Below are positions 20,989-32,400 of a stretch of 64,000 bases of DNA, piece by piece. The notes under the pieces are model-generated. The model ran no database searches. It was not told the origin of the DNA and saw only the letters and a list, made by a program, of their open reading frames with translations. The stretch's first letter is position 1, and each line of letters begins with the position of its first letter. The stretch is from the NCBI GenBank assembly GCA_006386115.1, contig VFIW01000052.1, forward strand, positions 62,001-126,000. The letters run 5' to 3'. The DNA comes from Globisporangium splendens (lineage: Eukaryota; Oomycota; Peronosporomycetes; Pythiales; Pythiaceae). A program made the translations under genes and the position numbers.

Positions 20989-23900
20989 TTATGCGATTTT
21001 GGCGCGGAATTCCTCGATTTGGGTGGATGAGAGCCCTGCGCGGCTCACGATGCGGTCCACGCGATCTTGCTTGACAGTGGAAACCGCCGCCGTCACCATG
21101 GGCAATGCCGTGAGTGCGTCGTCGTAGCTGAGCAAGTGGCGCCAAATCGCTGGCGATGCATCTCGCACCAAGTCCTGCGCGAGCAACTGACGCGCAAAAC
21201 TCATCGCAGCAGCTGCTGCTGGCCGCTCTTGTTGCTGTTCAGTGGTGGCTGATGGGGAACCAAACAGGTACATTGTGAGGTGGTGGATTGCAACGCAATA
21301 TACCAATGTACCACGTGTGGGCGTGATCTGCTGCTGGCAGAGCGCTTGCTTCATCAATTGGACCCACTGTTCGTCGCTGGCAGTTGTGGTCTTGCCTCTT
21401 CCATTTGTCAAGCGCATGAGCGTCGTGTTTGTTGTCAGTTGCGTATCGTCAAAGGCTTGGAGCGCGTGCAGAAGTCGGCAGTCCTGGAGCTCCTTCCAGA
21501 CCCATTTGCGGATCGTGGCAGGGAAATCGCGCGCCAGGAACAGCGTCACGCATCTTGCAAAGTGCACGTTCCCATACGACGACGACGTGAACTCGGCGAC
21601 CAGTTTCTCCAGAAAGTTCATCACGAGCTGTTCATCCGAGGAGAATGAGAGCCCAGCCGCAGCAGTCGCAGCGTCCTTCTCCGCCGTATTTGGGTCCTCC
21701 AACTGCTGGAACCGACGAAGGTTGCGCAGGATGCCGTCGTACAAGAGCGTCGCGCTCGTCTTGCTTTTCAAAACGGGTACGGCAAACTTTGGCAGGAACT
21801 GACGCAGTGCAGCATCCACGTGCTCGTCAAAGAGCACGTCAGTCCCAGCGAAAAAGACATGCAGCAAGTGGAACAACTTGTCCTCATCCCGCATTTCGCG
21901 CTGGTACGAAACGTCGATCTGACGCCACGCTGCGGATGCTGTAGTCGCCATCTCGAGTTGATACAGGAATCGGCACGTCGCGCTCACGATCAGCTTCATC
22001 TCGTCATTCTCAGCACGCGTGGGGGCAGTCGGACTAGGAAGTGATCTGTCACCACTGGTAGAACTAGCAGAACTAGCAAACTCCATGCGCGAAAACGGGC
22101 AAAAAAGCCAAAACCCAGGCAACGGGAGGTTCGAGCTGACGTACGCGTCTTCGTACTGCGGGATCCGCAGTTGACACGAGTTTTTCTCCGTCGGGGACAA
22201 CGACGAGGAAGCGGATTGCCAGGCGAAGTTCCGTTGCGAGTGCTGCTCTTGCTCGCGCGTGGTGTTCACGAGCGCCTGATAAATAGGAACGAGCACGTGG
22301 CTCATCGTGGTCGCGTCGACTTTGTTGACGAAAAAGCCCACTTTCTGCAAGATCACTGGATCAAACAGCACTTTCGAGAGCAGTTCGTGGATCCAGAACT
22401 CCTGGCCTGTCACGAATTGTTCCATGAGCTTCAGGCCGAACGCGTACATTGTCGCGACAAACGCGTCGTCGTAGAAATCGTTCGCGTTCGTCACAATCAT
22501 CTCGCACGTCGACACGAGCAAGTTGCACGTCAACGCGACGCAGTGGATGCTGCTGCTGTTGCTCTGTGCGGTGGCTAATGCATCCATAGCCTTGGCGACG
22601 GCGTTTTGCTGATGCAACCTAGTCCGCTGAAAAAAGTCTTTCGCCACGTCGTCGTCGTCCATGTCATCGCCCGAGATGCCGTGTCGAACCGCTTGCTGAT
22701 GGAAATGCACAACCGCCGCCAACGCTTCGGGACCATTTTGCATCTCCTGGAATGTCACGAGTGCGCTTTTGAAAGCGCTATCTTGCTGAATGAACTGGAA
22801 GACGTCGACAACGGGCTTGCGCTCCAAGTGATGTTTGGTTACCAGCGCACTTGTCGCCACGAGGAATCGGAACGCCGTAGCGATGACCATGAGTTCATCT
22901 TCTTTGGCGTGTGTTTTGGCCGTGGACATTCGCGTCAAGATATCCTCTTTCGCCTGGTTCATGAAGAAGCCCAGTTGGTTGAAGTAATGTTGCGCTTCGT
23001 GCACGCTTTCAAGGCCACAGAACGCTTCCAATGCCGCGAAAAGTGCGGCCGTCACACGCACAGGACGGCGATGGGAGTTTGCGTCTTGGTCTTGTTCGCC
23101 GGTAGGCTTTTGAACCAGATCAACACCACGGAAACCACACAGAATTGGAAACAGGTACGCGAAACAGTGGAAATCCAGTCCATACTTCAGCAGCACGCGC
23201 CAAATGCGAAGACTCTCGCATTGAACGTCGTGGAACAATGGCGACGTGAAGTTGCTTTGGATCGCGAGGAAGCCCTTCGTGCTCTGAATCACGCCGTTCC
23301 CAATCAGGAACGCAGCAACAGCCCTCGATCCTTGGCACAGCGCGCGAACGAGCACCAGCGCCTTGACCGTGACCCGCAGCGCCGTGTCGTTCTTCTCCTT
23401 CTCGTCCGCGTCTTGCAGCGTTAGCACAGCTTCGTTCTCAATGCATTGCTGCTGCAACGCCTTCATCAACTTCAGGTTCGTGCCGATATCCTTGGCGGCT
23501 TTCGGCGAATGATTCGCAATCTGAGTGAGGATATCGAGCATCTTCTCCGTCGAAGTCGGGTCCGGGAGCTGAATGCGCTCAAGAATGTACCGTAGCCGCG
23601 TACCAATGTCCATGTTCAAGAAGCCCTGCACGGGGTCCAGGAACGTCAGGTCTTCGTCTGAGATGCCGCTGACGTCGTTTCCGTCGTCGTCCTGGACATC
23701 GCTCGTGTCGATGTAAATCACTTCTTCGGTCGGTGGGATCTCGAGGCGCAGCAACTCAGTGGATGCGGACGTGGTTTCCTCTTTTACGTTGCGATGCAAA
23801 TGAATGCGTGGTGGGACTACGACCACGCCATATGCGCCTTCAAACGCACTCGCCTCGTTTTTCTGCTGTTGTAGCTCAACTGGTGGCACAAGGAACGCAT

Positions 23901-25236
23901 GTAGCGCCGCGATGGCCGCGCTGAGTGCCGTGTAGTTCTGGTCATCGAGCGCAATACGCAGTGTGATCGGCAAGTCCGTCGGCAATACCCGCGGAAACAC
24001 ATTTGCCAGATCCTGCTGGTGCTGATACACGATACGTTTCTGGAGAATTTTAGTGATTGTCGTCAGCGCCATCGCGCGTTGGCTCGAGACCGTACTGCGC
24101 GCCAAATGGATGAGCTCGCCCATGGTGTACCCAGCAGCGTCGGGGTCGTCGCCATGGTGGAACAGCCCCGAATGTGTCGCGTGCTGCACGCCACCGCCAC
24201 CTCCCGAGACAATGCGGTCGCCATTAAAGTCGAAGCGCTCGGTGGTCGCAGTCAACTTCTCTTTCCGAGCGTTCACCTTAGCGTCGCTCTTGTTAGACGC
24301 TGACGATGGTGTTGCTGACGCCGACGAATCTGGAACCGCTTGCATCCATTCGTGTTTGGCGCGCTCCTCTGGCGGCAGCAGCTTGGCCGTTTCGAACAAT
24401 TGCTCTTCGGTCTCGATCTTCGCCAAGTCGATTGGCGCAACAGGAGGCTGATCTGAAGCCACCTCCTCTTTCTGCTCTTCTTCGTCGTTGTTGATGACAA
24501 CAGATTTCCCAATCGCCACGGTTGCACCTGTTGCATTAGTGCGAGTCTTGGCAGCAGACTCCACGGGTTTCTTGACTGCTGCTGGAGCCTTCTTCCGCTT
24601 GTTCATAAGCTTCTCGAGCAGCGTCGGGTCCAGAGACCGCATGAGCTCTTGTTGAGCCTCGCGGATCTCATCGAGCGACATTTCCTGCAGCCGCGCGTTG
24701 TTCGTGTGGTCGATCTCCGCTTGTTCCGCGTCCACCGGATCCGTCGCTTCCACTACACCACGCTCTACGATACCACCAGCTGTAGCTCCCGCTTTCATGG
24801 CGCTGCTAAATCGGCTCGGCTTGGTCTTCGCACCAGTTGATTGCTGCCCGGGTTGCCGTTGGCGCTTACCAAAGAGACTCTCGCCGCGGCGCTGGACGGC
24901 TGGGAAGCCGTTCGCCTGAGCGCGCGGCATGACGTCCATATTCTGGATGTTGAGCTGGACCACGTCGCGCTCCACGACGCTGCCGACGATCTGTGGCCCG
25001 TCGGCTTCTTCTTTCTCGTCATTGGGTTTGTCCACATCAGTCGCGGTTGCTACTGCTGCTGTTGCCGCCACAGAAGCCGCCGGTCTGCCCGCGCGCATGA
25101 CTTTGGCCGCCGGCCGCTTGCTCTGCTTGAGGAAGTCCTCCTGCTCCTTGAGCAGCTGCGCCAGCTCGTCGTCCATGTCGAGCCCCATGGCCGCGTTCCG
25201 CGCCGCGCGCTCCTCGTCCGTCGGCGTGATGCTCAT
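20989..25236 (-). CDS. RPAP1: RNA polymerase II-associated protein 1 (RPAP1/MINIYO family)
   Basis: 1415 residues without an intron. The RPAP1 N-terminal motif is at about residues 175-215 (NNARLQEMSLDEIREAQQEL, then LMRSLDPTLLEKLMNKR). The RPAP1 C-terminal-family motif starts at about residue 332 with RFDFNGDRI, then GLFHHGDDPDAAGYTMGEL and LARSTVSSQRAMAL. The remaining 1000 residues are helical repeat-like. The protein couples RNA polymerase II assembly or nuclear import with transcription; plant homologues are called MINIYO. The ATG at 25236 is the first in frame; the frame upstream opens only at TTG. Its end is 69 bp from the end of the convergent dioxygenase gene. Confidence 0.95.
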   Translation of the reverse strand: MSITPTDEERAARNAAMGLDMDDELAQLLKEQEDFLKQSKRPAAKVMRAGRPAASVAATAAVATATDVDKPNDEKEEADGPQIVGSVVERDVVQLNIQNMDVMPRAQANGFPAVQRRGESLFGKRQRQPGQQSTGAKTKPSRFSSAMKAGATAGGIVERGVVEATDPVDAEQAEIDHTNNARLQEMSLDEIREAQQELMRSLDPTLLEKLMNKRKKAPAAVKKPVESAAKTRTNATGATVAIGKSVVINNDEEEQKEEVASDQPPVAPIDLAKIETEEQLFETAKLLPPEERAKHEWMQAVPDSSASATPSSASNKSDAKVNARKEKLTATTERFDFNGDRIVSGGGGGVQHATHSGLFHHGDDPDAAGYTMGELIHLARSTVSSQRAMALTTITKILQKRIVYQHQQDLANVFPRVLPTDLPITLRIALDDQNYTALSAAIAALHAFLVPPVELQQQKNEASAFEGAYGVVVVPPRIHLHRNVKEETTSASTELLRLEIPPTEEVIYIDTSDVQDDDGNDVSGISDEDLTFLDPVQGFLNMDIGTRLRYILERIQLPDPTSTEKMLDILTQIANHSPKAAKDIGTNLKLMKALQQQCIENEAVLTLQDADEKEKNDTALRVTVKALVLVRALCQGSRAVAAFLIGNGVIQSTKGFLAIQSNFTSPLFHDVQCESLRIWRVLLKYGLDFHCFAYLFPILCGFRGVDLVQKPTGEQDQDANSHRRPVRVTAALFAALEAFCGLESVHEAQHYFNQLGFFMNQAKEDILTRMSTAKTHAKEDELMVIATAFRFLVATSALVTKHHLERKPVVDVFQFIQQDSAFKSALVTFQEMQNGPEALAAVVHFHQQAVRHGISGDDMDDDDVAKDFFQRTRLHQQNAVAKAMDALATAQSNSSSIHCVALTCNLLVSTCEMIVTNANDFYDDAFVATMYAFGLKLMEQFVTGQEFWIHELLSKVLFDPVILQKVGFFVNKVDATTMSHVLVPIYQALVNTTREQEQHSQRNFAWQSASSSLSPTEKNSCQLRIPQYEDAYVSSNLPLPGFWLFCPFSRMEFASSASSTSGDRSLPSPTAPTRAENDEMKLIVSATCRFLYQLEMATTASAAWRQIDVSYQREMRDEDKLFHLLHVFFAGTDVLFDEHVDAALRQFLPKFAVPVLKSKTSATLLYDGILRNLRRFQQLEDPNTAEKDAATAAAGLSFSSDEQLVMNFLEKLVAEFTSSSYGNVHFARCVTLFLARDFPATIRKWVWKELQDCRLLHALQAFDDTQLTTNTTLMRLTNGRGKTTTASDEQWVQLMKQALCQQQITPTRGTLVYCVAIHHLTMYLFGSPSATTEQQQERPAAAAAMSFARQLLAQDLVRDASPAIWRHLLSYDDALTALPMVTAAVSTVKQDRVDRIVSRAGLSSTQIEEFRAKIA

Positions 25237-25853
25237 GCTGTTTGCATATTGGGAACCAACGGACAGCAAGAGAATGCTGGCTGCATTTTAGCCAATCCAT
25301 TTGGCATATCTTTGACTTTGGTGCAATCTATTGGTGGTAAATTCGGAAGTTTATTAATTTCTTGATTTGTGAGATATGATTGGATGAAAAGACGATTCGT
25401 GTGGAATGTTTGTGCCTTGCTGCATGTACCCATTCAAGCTACGCATTGCATCAATCTGCTCATTAAGATGCGATTGATGACGCCAGTACTCTCTCGTTGG
25501 CGCGATGCTCTCGAGTACACCACATGGACTCCACACTCGTGTAGACGCTATATGGGCATTATATATTCACTGCAATACTGCGGGTGCTGGAGAAAACATG
25601 GCGAAACCTCAAGATGACGCCAGATCTTTTTCCGCTGATGGGCAGCAGACACAGACGCACCCTCTTGCAATACGAGAATGCTGCTCTGAGTCCCGTGTTA
25701 CTTTTGCAATCCGAGGTCCGTCAGAACTGCTACTCCCACATCGCCTTTGGAGGAAAGTCCTCTTTCCTGCTCGGGCAGTGAGCCGAGCACTAAGGCTAGA
25801 GCTTAGTCGCAACGAGTTCATTCTGCAATTTGCCAACAACCTCCCAAGTCAAG
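25237..25853. other. Divergent spacer RPAP1 / secreted peptide
   Basis: AT-richer spacer. Apart from the peptide promoter at its right end it shows no supportable gene. Confidence 0.5.
25815..25834 (+). promoter_or_regulatory. Initiator plus flanking element of secreted peptide gene 1
   Basis: AGTTCATTCTGCAATTTGCC is a near-perfect initiator/flanking-element match 20 nt before the ATG. The CAATTTGCC half is identical in the peptide genes at 43.2 and 44.5 kb. Confidence 0.7.
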
Positions 25854-26018
25854 ATGAACAAGCTCTTTTTCCTCGCTACCGCGTTCCTCGTCACCATTGG
25901 TGTCGTCAACGCTGCTGACGCCGTCGCTGAAGCCAGCCCTGCGCTGCGCAGCCTCGCCCAAGTCGAAGCCGCTCGGGGTGAGATCAACGAGATCCCGACC
26001 GAGAAGTGCTGTCTCTGA
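25854..26018 (+). CDS. Small secreted peptide 1, NEIPxEKCCL family
   Basis: 54 residues. The first 20 (MNKLFFLATAFLVTIGVVNA) form a clean signal peptide with an AxA-like cleavage region. The mature part, about 34 residues, contains SPALRSLAQVEAARGEIN and ends NEIPTEKCCL. It has only the two adjacent terminal cysteines. The family is present as two other intact copies in this window, which share the signal peptide and the last 25 residues far better than the linker. Function unknown; no described family is recognised. Secretion is inferred from the signal peptide and strong expression from the promoter. Conservation of a short frame in three separate copies argues for a real gene. Confidence 0.82.
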   Translation: MNKLFFLATAFLVTIGVVNAADAVAEASPALRSLAQVEAARGEINEIPTEKCCL

Positions 26019-26988
26019 GCTCAATATCCCTCTGATCTGGTGCTGTGGCTCCAACGTCAGCCTCAGCGTCCACAGTCAAAGCGCCTGCTTTGTATGTAGC
26101 CTCCGTGAATGAGCTATTTGCTTGTAAGTGTAAACTTTGGTTCATTTTGAGCAAATAAAGTGCAAATCACGAAAATCTGAACAAGGATATGAGTCCTTTT
26201 GATGATTCCCTCGAAGCGTCCACTGCGCAACTGTGCACTGTCCATGCAGCCTTGAAGCCAGCGACTTGGCAACTTTCGCTTTGCTTTGTCGACTTGGGTA
26301 TGTAGCACGCTTGCGAAGGATACTTGTATTTGCACATCGATATGGCATGTGTTGAACCAGCTTTTCGTCTCACCAAGACGGTCTGCCAAGTGGCAAATGG
26401 GTACACTTGTGTCTAATGGAACATGCCGATTACAAGACCCGCTTCAATCAAAGCGCTCGGCAATTATAAAATCAGAGAAGTGATTTTGGCGCCAACGGAT
26501 CCGTCACCATGCAAGTGGCTCATCTCAAAAGTGCCGAACGTTCCACGCGCGATGTGAAGGCGAAAATGCAAGAAGTGCCAGCCACCAGTGGATTTTGCTG
26601 CGTGAATCCCCATGCCTGAGTTATTTAAACTTGAAAAAAAAGAATGCTCCTGTGTTGGAACCTCTCCTTTAAGGGTAAACCGGCATCAGTCGTGGCCATC
26701 CATTTTGCATTTATTTATCACATGACAAACAAACAACCAACACCTTCATATCCACCGGCCTCATGGACGTGTATGGTACAAAGAGGCATATATATATAAA
26801 ATGCAAACAAGAAAAATGAAAAGAATCATCCTGTGCCGTGTCCATCCAAAGTGTGTGTGCGTCGTCTGTGTGTGCGCGCGCTTGTGCGTGGAATGTTCGC
26901 GTTCGCGCTCTCTCCCTCCATCAAATGGCGATCTTTGTCCCCATCCTCGTCGTGCTGCTCCCCGCTGCGATCTTCTGGTCTCTGCGCG
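26019..26988. other. Intergenic region
   Basis: No gene supported. It contains an AT-rich stretch and a GGGTACAC box at 26399-26406, also seen near 29437 and 63567. The right end is the 3' flank of the coiled-coil gene on the minus strand. Confidence 0.5.
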
Positions 26989-27754
26989 TTATACGCCGAA
27001 GAAATCCATGGCCGAGGAGAGCGCTTGCCGCGTGCGCACGGCCGCGGGCTTGGCGTCCTTGGGGTTGACCGTCGGGTCAATCGATAAATACGAGTTCGGA
27101 TTCTGATGCGCGCGACCGCGGAGCTCCTGCTGGTCGCGCTCGAGGCTGCGCACGATGTGCGCCTCGTGCTTGCGCTTCTCGCTCTCCTCGCGCCGCACCT
27201 GCTTCTCGATGTCGTACTTCTTCTGGTGCATGCGGTAGAGCTCCTTCTCGGCGCGGCGAAGACGCTCCTCGATCACGGCGCGACGACGGCTCTCCTCCTC
27301 GCAGCGCTTCTCCCACATGTCCCGCTGTTCTTCCAGCATCACGCGCTCTTGTGTCCATTGTCTATTGTCATGATGAATTACGGGAAACATATTCATAATA
27401 GCGATTAAAGCTTGTCGACAAGAATCGCAACCCTTGCAAGACTTGTAAAAGCACACGTACCGTTCATCGTCGGCCTTTTGCGCATCGAGCTTGATACGGT
27501 CGAGCGCTTCTTGCTCCAATCTGCAATCAGCAAGCAAATGTTAGCTACAACTATCATTTTCGAATATCCTGGTGTGTGTGTGTGTGTTTGGGCAGGTACC
27601 GTCGCTCGAGATCTTCGTTCACGTATTCGAGATCATTCTGTCGTCGCGCCTGCGCCTCCACGAAGCGCTTGGCGTCCGCGAGCTCGTTCTGCAGCCGCTG
27701 GACAAGCTGGCTGTCCTTGCGGTGCTCGCGCTCAAACAACGGCACGCTGTCCAT
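26989..27754 (-). CDS. Coiled-coil protein, unknown
   Basis: Exons 27754-27600, 27520-27461 and 27361-26989 give 195 residues, phases matched. Nearly the whole protein is charged coiled coil (LVQRLQNELADAKRF; EEQRDMWEKRCEEESRRR; EKELYRMHQKKYDIEKQ). The last 35 residues are not helical, include SYLSIDPTVNP and end SSAMDFFGV. No domain recognised; a structural or adaptor role is possible. Intron 1 contains a TG microsatellite (27571-27590). A further 5' exon cannot be excluded because no convincing promoter element precedes this ATG. Confidence 0.65.
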
Positions 27755-29458
27755 ATCGGACTAGATATTTGTCGATTACAAGCAAGCAAACACGGTCAGA
27801 CTGGACTGCATGTTGACAACAGGTGTAACCCTGGTTACGCTTCTTGTCGACAACAACAAACAAGCAAACGTACGCGTGCAAACGAATTCCCCCAGTTGCC
27901 ACCGGCGGCAGCGCGTTGATCATGTGCTAACATTGCTCGTCTGGTGCAGGGTGGCGGGCGTCCTTGCTTGACTCGCTCGCGCTTTCCTTGCGCTGATATC
28001 GCGCGGTTGTGTGTTTGGCGAGCGCGTGGACAAAAATAAAGTCCAGTGCCCCGATCTAAACAACCAAACGTCCAATCTTGCGCTTGCAAAGACGAGGAGA
28101 CCAAGGTTACACTGCTCTGTGTGGTTTGACGACAGGGAGAGAGGGAGTCCCGACAAGAATTGGACCTGTACTGTACGGCGATAAATAGATGGCAGGTCAC
28201 CTCACCCACAACGGTCGACCAATCAGAACGGTGGAGTCGAAACAAGAATAGCCCTACCCCCCATGCTGTTGGCTGACTTGACTCAAGTCTTGAACAGATG
28301 AGTAACCCTGTAACCAATGGGTGCACACTGGATGGAAGTGTACCCGGATATGTCAACTCCCAATTTCGGGAACATTCTGGCGCTACGGACACCAGTACCG
28401 TAATCTGCAAAACTTGAGTTTATTTTTGACCAGATTTGGCGTGTCGCACAAGCGCAAGAACAAAAGTGTGCCCACACATCTGAGATGCAAGGTGCGCTCC
28501 CACACACAAGCACTTGCCTTTTGTGCAAAACTGGCGCATGGAGTTCCGCCATTCGAAAAGATCTCTTCGCCATCGTGATGCGGCACGGATCGATCTGCCG
28601 CGCAACCTATGGCATTGCAGCACGCTTAAATAAAGTATGTGCACATGGTGCACGAAAGAAAAAAAAAAAGAGTGTTTTTCGTTGACCCTGAGCGAAATTT
28701 GTGCGCTCGGATCATCTCTCCAGACATTCACGCAACAAACAGCAACATAACCCACCAGCAACAAAACATGTGGAATTTTAACCAACCTGACTGCTGGTCC
28801 TATCTCCATATCTCCGGACAGCAAATAATTGTGCACAGAAAAGAAAAGAAAGCAGAGAAAAAATGCCAGCAGCTTTTTGATTTTTCTGCACAAGGCATAA
28901 TCGCTTTCTTTTTCATGTTTGACAAACGAGCCACTTTCTCCGCAACGTTTCGCAGAGGACAGCAATAAACACTCATGCTGCCATTGTCACGATTATTTCG
29001 GCACCATGGTGCTCGACTCATGTGCACTTGCTGAAGAAAAAGCCACGCATGTGCATGTTTGAAAAGGCACTTCAACACCCCCAATCACTTGCTGGAAATC
29101 ACTCAAGCGTCAAATCAGCCGTCATTGCGACATGCTCCTGCTTGTGCAAAACTCATCCACACGATGACTAGCAGCAGCACATCTTGGCGGAAAAAACGAG
29201 ATTCGGGGTCAATGCGCAATCTCCCCTAATGCCTGGGGGATCCTATTTACAAGCCAACTGCAACATGTGCTTGACAAACATGGCATGCGTGCACACCGAA
29301 TATGCCGCACGTCACTCCTGCCGTTTCCTGAGCTGCACGGTTGTCTGCAACATCGTGTCCGCAGAGATAACCCCCTACAAGAAACAAGTTGCAAGTTGCA
29401 GCAGCAACAGCAAGTGTAACCCATTTTGGCAAATGGGTACACCAGTCAGTAACTGCCA
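27755..29458. other. Long intergenic region with GTAACC-rich stretch
   Basis: About 1.7 kb without a supportable gene. Copies of GTAACC/GGTTAC occur at about 27823-27838, 28100-28105, 28301-28318 and 29415-29420. Frames are short and shifted on both strands. Confidence 0.55.
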
Positions 29459-32400
29459 TTATGGACAATCGTAATTCTTAAACGCACGCACCATGGGCTC
29501 ATAATGGACGCTCGTGCCTGTGCGTCCATGCGCACGCACGGCCGCCAGCAGCACGGCTTGATCGTTCTGCTGCTGCGTGAACGCGTCGCCGCACGTCAGG
29601 CGCTTGCAGCGCATCCGGAGCTTGACGCCAAGCCCCACAGCCAGCGCCGTCGCGATCGCCACGTCCTCCCAGAAGCCCTCACACGCATACGTGAAGAACG
29701 CGCACTCGATGCATTCAGTGGACCCCGGAGGCGCGTCGCCGCCCGAGGGACATGGCCAGCACGTCTCTAGACCTTCCTCGTCACCAAACGTGCCCTGGGG
29801 ACATGGTGAACACGTCAGCATGCCAAGCGAGTCCGAGTACGTACCAATGGGGCACAAACGGCACTCTGAAGAGCTGCTTCCGCTTTCCTCATCGGACGAG
29901 AAGTAGTACGTCCCCTTGGGGCATTTCACGGCACGAGACGACTTGAGGGAAGATGAGGAAGGAAGCACTGTGATGTTGACGAGACTCGGTGAAATATCGA
30001 TCACGTGCTGGTGATGCAGCTGCCGAACAAGAAAATCCAGGAAACCTGGACGCGAGATCGTCTCGACCAACAGTTTGTTGCCATTGCCATCGACCTCATC
30101 GTCTTCTGAGTCGCTGCCGGATCCGGCCACTTTGCTGCTCCTGCTGCTGTTGGCCTTGATGGACTCGACCATATTCTCAAACGAAGCACGCGTCGAGTCG
30201 ACAAACTTGTGGAATTCGTCCGTCTTGGTCTTGAGTTTCTGGAACATCGTGGCATTTTTCTTCTGGCGCTTGGGCAATGGCGCCGATAATGTCTCGAACG
30301 CAAAATCCACGACCAGCAAGTCGTCCGACGGCGTCTGGGGATCCAGAGCTATCAAGTGCAGCTCCATGTTCGTGACTCCAAATGCCGCAAGACTGGCTGT
30401 CCACGCGAGTCTCAGGTTTCCAAGGTTATCATCACCTGATGGAGCCGCACCTTCAGCTCCACTTGCATGCATGGCGCCTCGAAAGTCTCGAGCACTGATG
30501 CTTGCTATTGTCATTGTCGCTGTGGGCCACAGGATCGCTTCGTAGATCTCGCCAGGTTCTGCAACGGAGCAATTCGAACTGCCACCAACCAGACTGAACG
30601 ATGGCCATGGACATTCCTCACAACTCAAGCTCCCGGGAAAGTCTGCAAAATGGTTTGGTGGACAGCGTATCGGATTCCATGCGCCTTCTCTATCGACGTA
30701 AGTGCCAATTGGAGCGACGTCGCAACTCGTGGCACCCTCTTGACCAGCAAAATTTCCTACTGGACATGGCGTACACTGCAATGACCCTGAGGCTGCTGCA
30801 AACGTACCAGGAGGACAAGGTTCACAAGTCAGGCGCTTGGCATTGTTGGACGAGCCAGGCGCGCAGAGAACTTGTGTCACATTTCCATCAGATGCCAAAA
30901 TCAATCCATTCCCTGGCTCAGGCTTCTTCATGCACTCAGCATTTCCGTATCCGTCCGCTGCCATCTCTTCGGGACATGCTTGACACAACAACTGCGCGCT
31001 CGTGTTCGTGAACGTGTGAGGGGGGCATCTCGTACACGTGCTCCTGGCCACGTCAAAGAAACTCCCTGGTGGACATGGGATGCACTCTGGGTAGCCTGGA
31101 AACGGCGCAACGTAGCCTTTGGGACAAGTCTTGCAGTCCGTCGAGCCTTCATCGCTCTGGTACGATCCTATGGGGCAAGGCAGACACTCAGCTTCGCCTT
31201 GGACTTGCGTGTAGGATCCTGGTGGGCATGGTCGACAATGGTTTTGGCCGTGAGTGCCAGCATATGTGCCAGGCATGCACGGCGAGCACTTCCTTGACGC
31301 AATTCCGTCTGCGAAGTGACCGGGGAAACATGGCGAGCACGTAGTCATTCCATACTCACTGGCAAATGTGCCTGCTGGGCATGGGCGGCATCCTTCGGAT
31401 CGCGTCTCGGTTGCGAAAGTTCCTGGAGCGCAAGGAGTGCAATACTCATTGCTGGCATTCGAGTGGGATGTGATGTTGGCCAACGACACTGTGAACGTGC
31501 CGGCAGGGCACTCTGAGCACTGGTGACCGGTGCTGGCGTTTGCATAGAAGCCTGATGCGCAATACTTGCACCCGTCGATGCCGTCGACTCGAAACGCAAG
31601 TGACGTCGTATTGCTGTTGCTCACGGCCGCGGAATGTGCATCGCCGCACTCACATGTGAGATTGGTTGACGCAAGAAATTCTGGCAGTGGACATTTGAAG
31701 GCGTTTCCGCTGAAAGCACTGGGGTCTTTCGACGCAATTCTGTTGTTCAAACAGCATGACGTACTTGAGTAACTCATACAAGCCAAAACATCGAGCCGCA
31801 GAATCGAGATGGCGTACACGTGTGGTGGAAGCACCGATAGAGGAAGCACTTCAGAGAAGCGATTGTAGCTGACATCACTGCAGCAGACACAAGCAATATT
31901 GAAGCATATCAGTCAAACTTTGCTGGGAAGTATTGCGAGCCACTCTTTACTCGAGCAAAGATTTGGAAACTTACAACGTCTGCAGGGAAGTGAGCGTCGA
32001 AATGTTTGGAACAACGCCGTGAAAGCCATTGTGTGAAACATCACTGCCATAAGGTTATTACAAGCAGAAGATGAGCGAGCGGCAACAGCACAGTGGCAGT
32101 GACTAATGACGACTCACAAGACTTTTAGGCTCGAGTCTTCGTCTGGGTCGCGAGGATCTTCACGCCCTAGAGATGCAATATCACCAGGTAGCTCCCCCGT
32201 CAGCATGTTGTGCGACAAATCCCTGCAACGAAGCAGCAAGACAAATTGCAATGAGAACGGAGTATGGTTCGCTTAATCGCAGTCAGAACGGATGAATTGT
32301 TCACGTACATGGAGACGATATACTTGAGCGCTTGCAGTCTTGGGAGCGATCCAAAGATGCGATTGTGGCTAATGTTGCTGCTCAACCGAAGTCGTTAGCT

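Noticed and set aside
22606..23424. 272-codon frame opposite RPAP1
   Set aside because: Lies wholly inside RPAP1 on the other strand, with no recognisable domain or promoter.
26925..27068. Hydrophobic frame MAIFVPILVVLLPAAIFW on the plus strand, a candidate small membrane protein
   Set aside because: It overlaps the 3' end of the coiled-coil gene and turns Arg/Pro/Trp-rich at once; no initiator element or family match.
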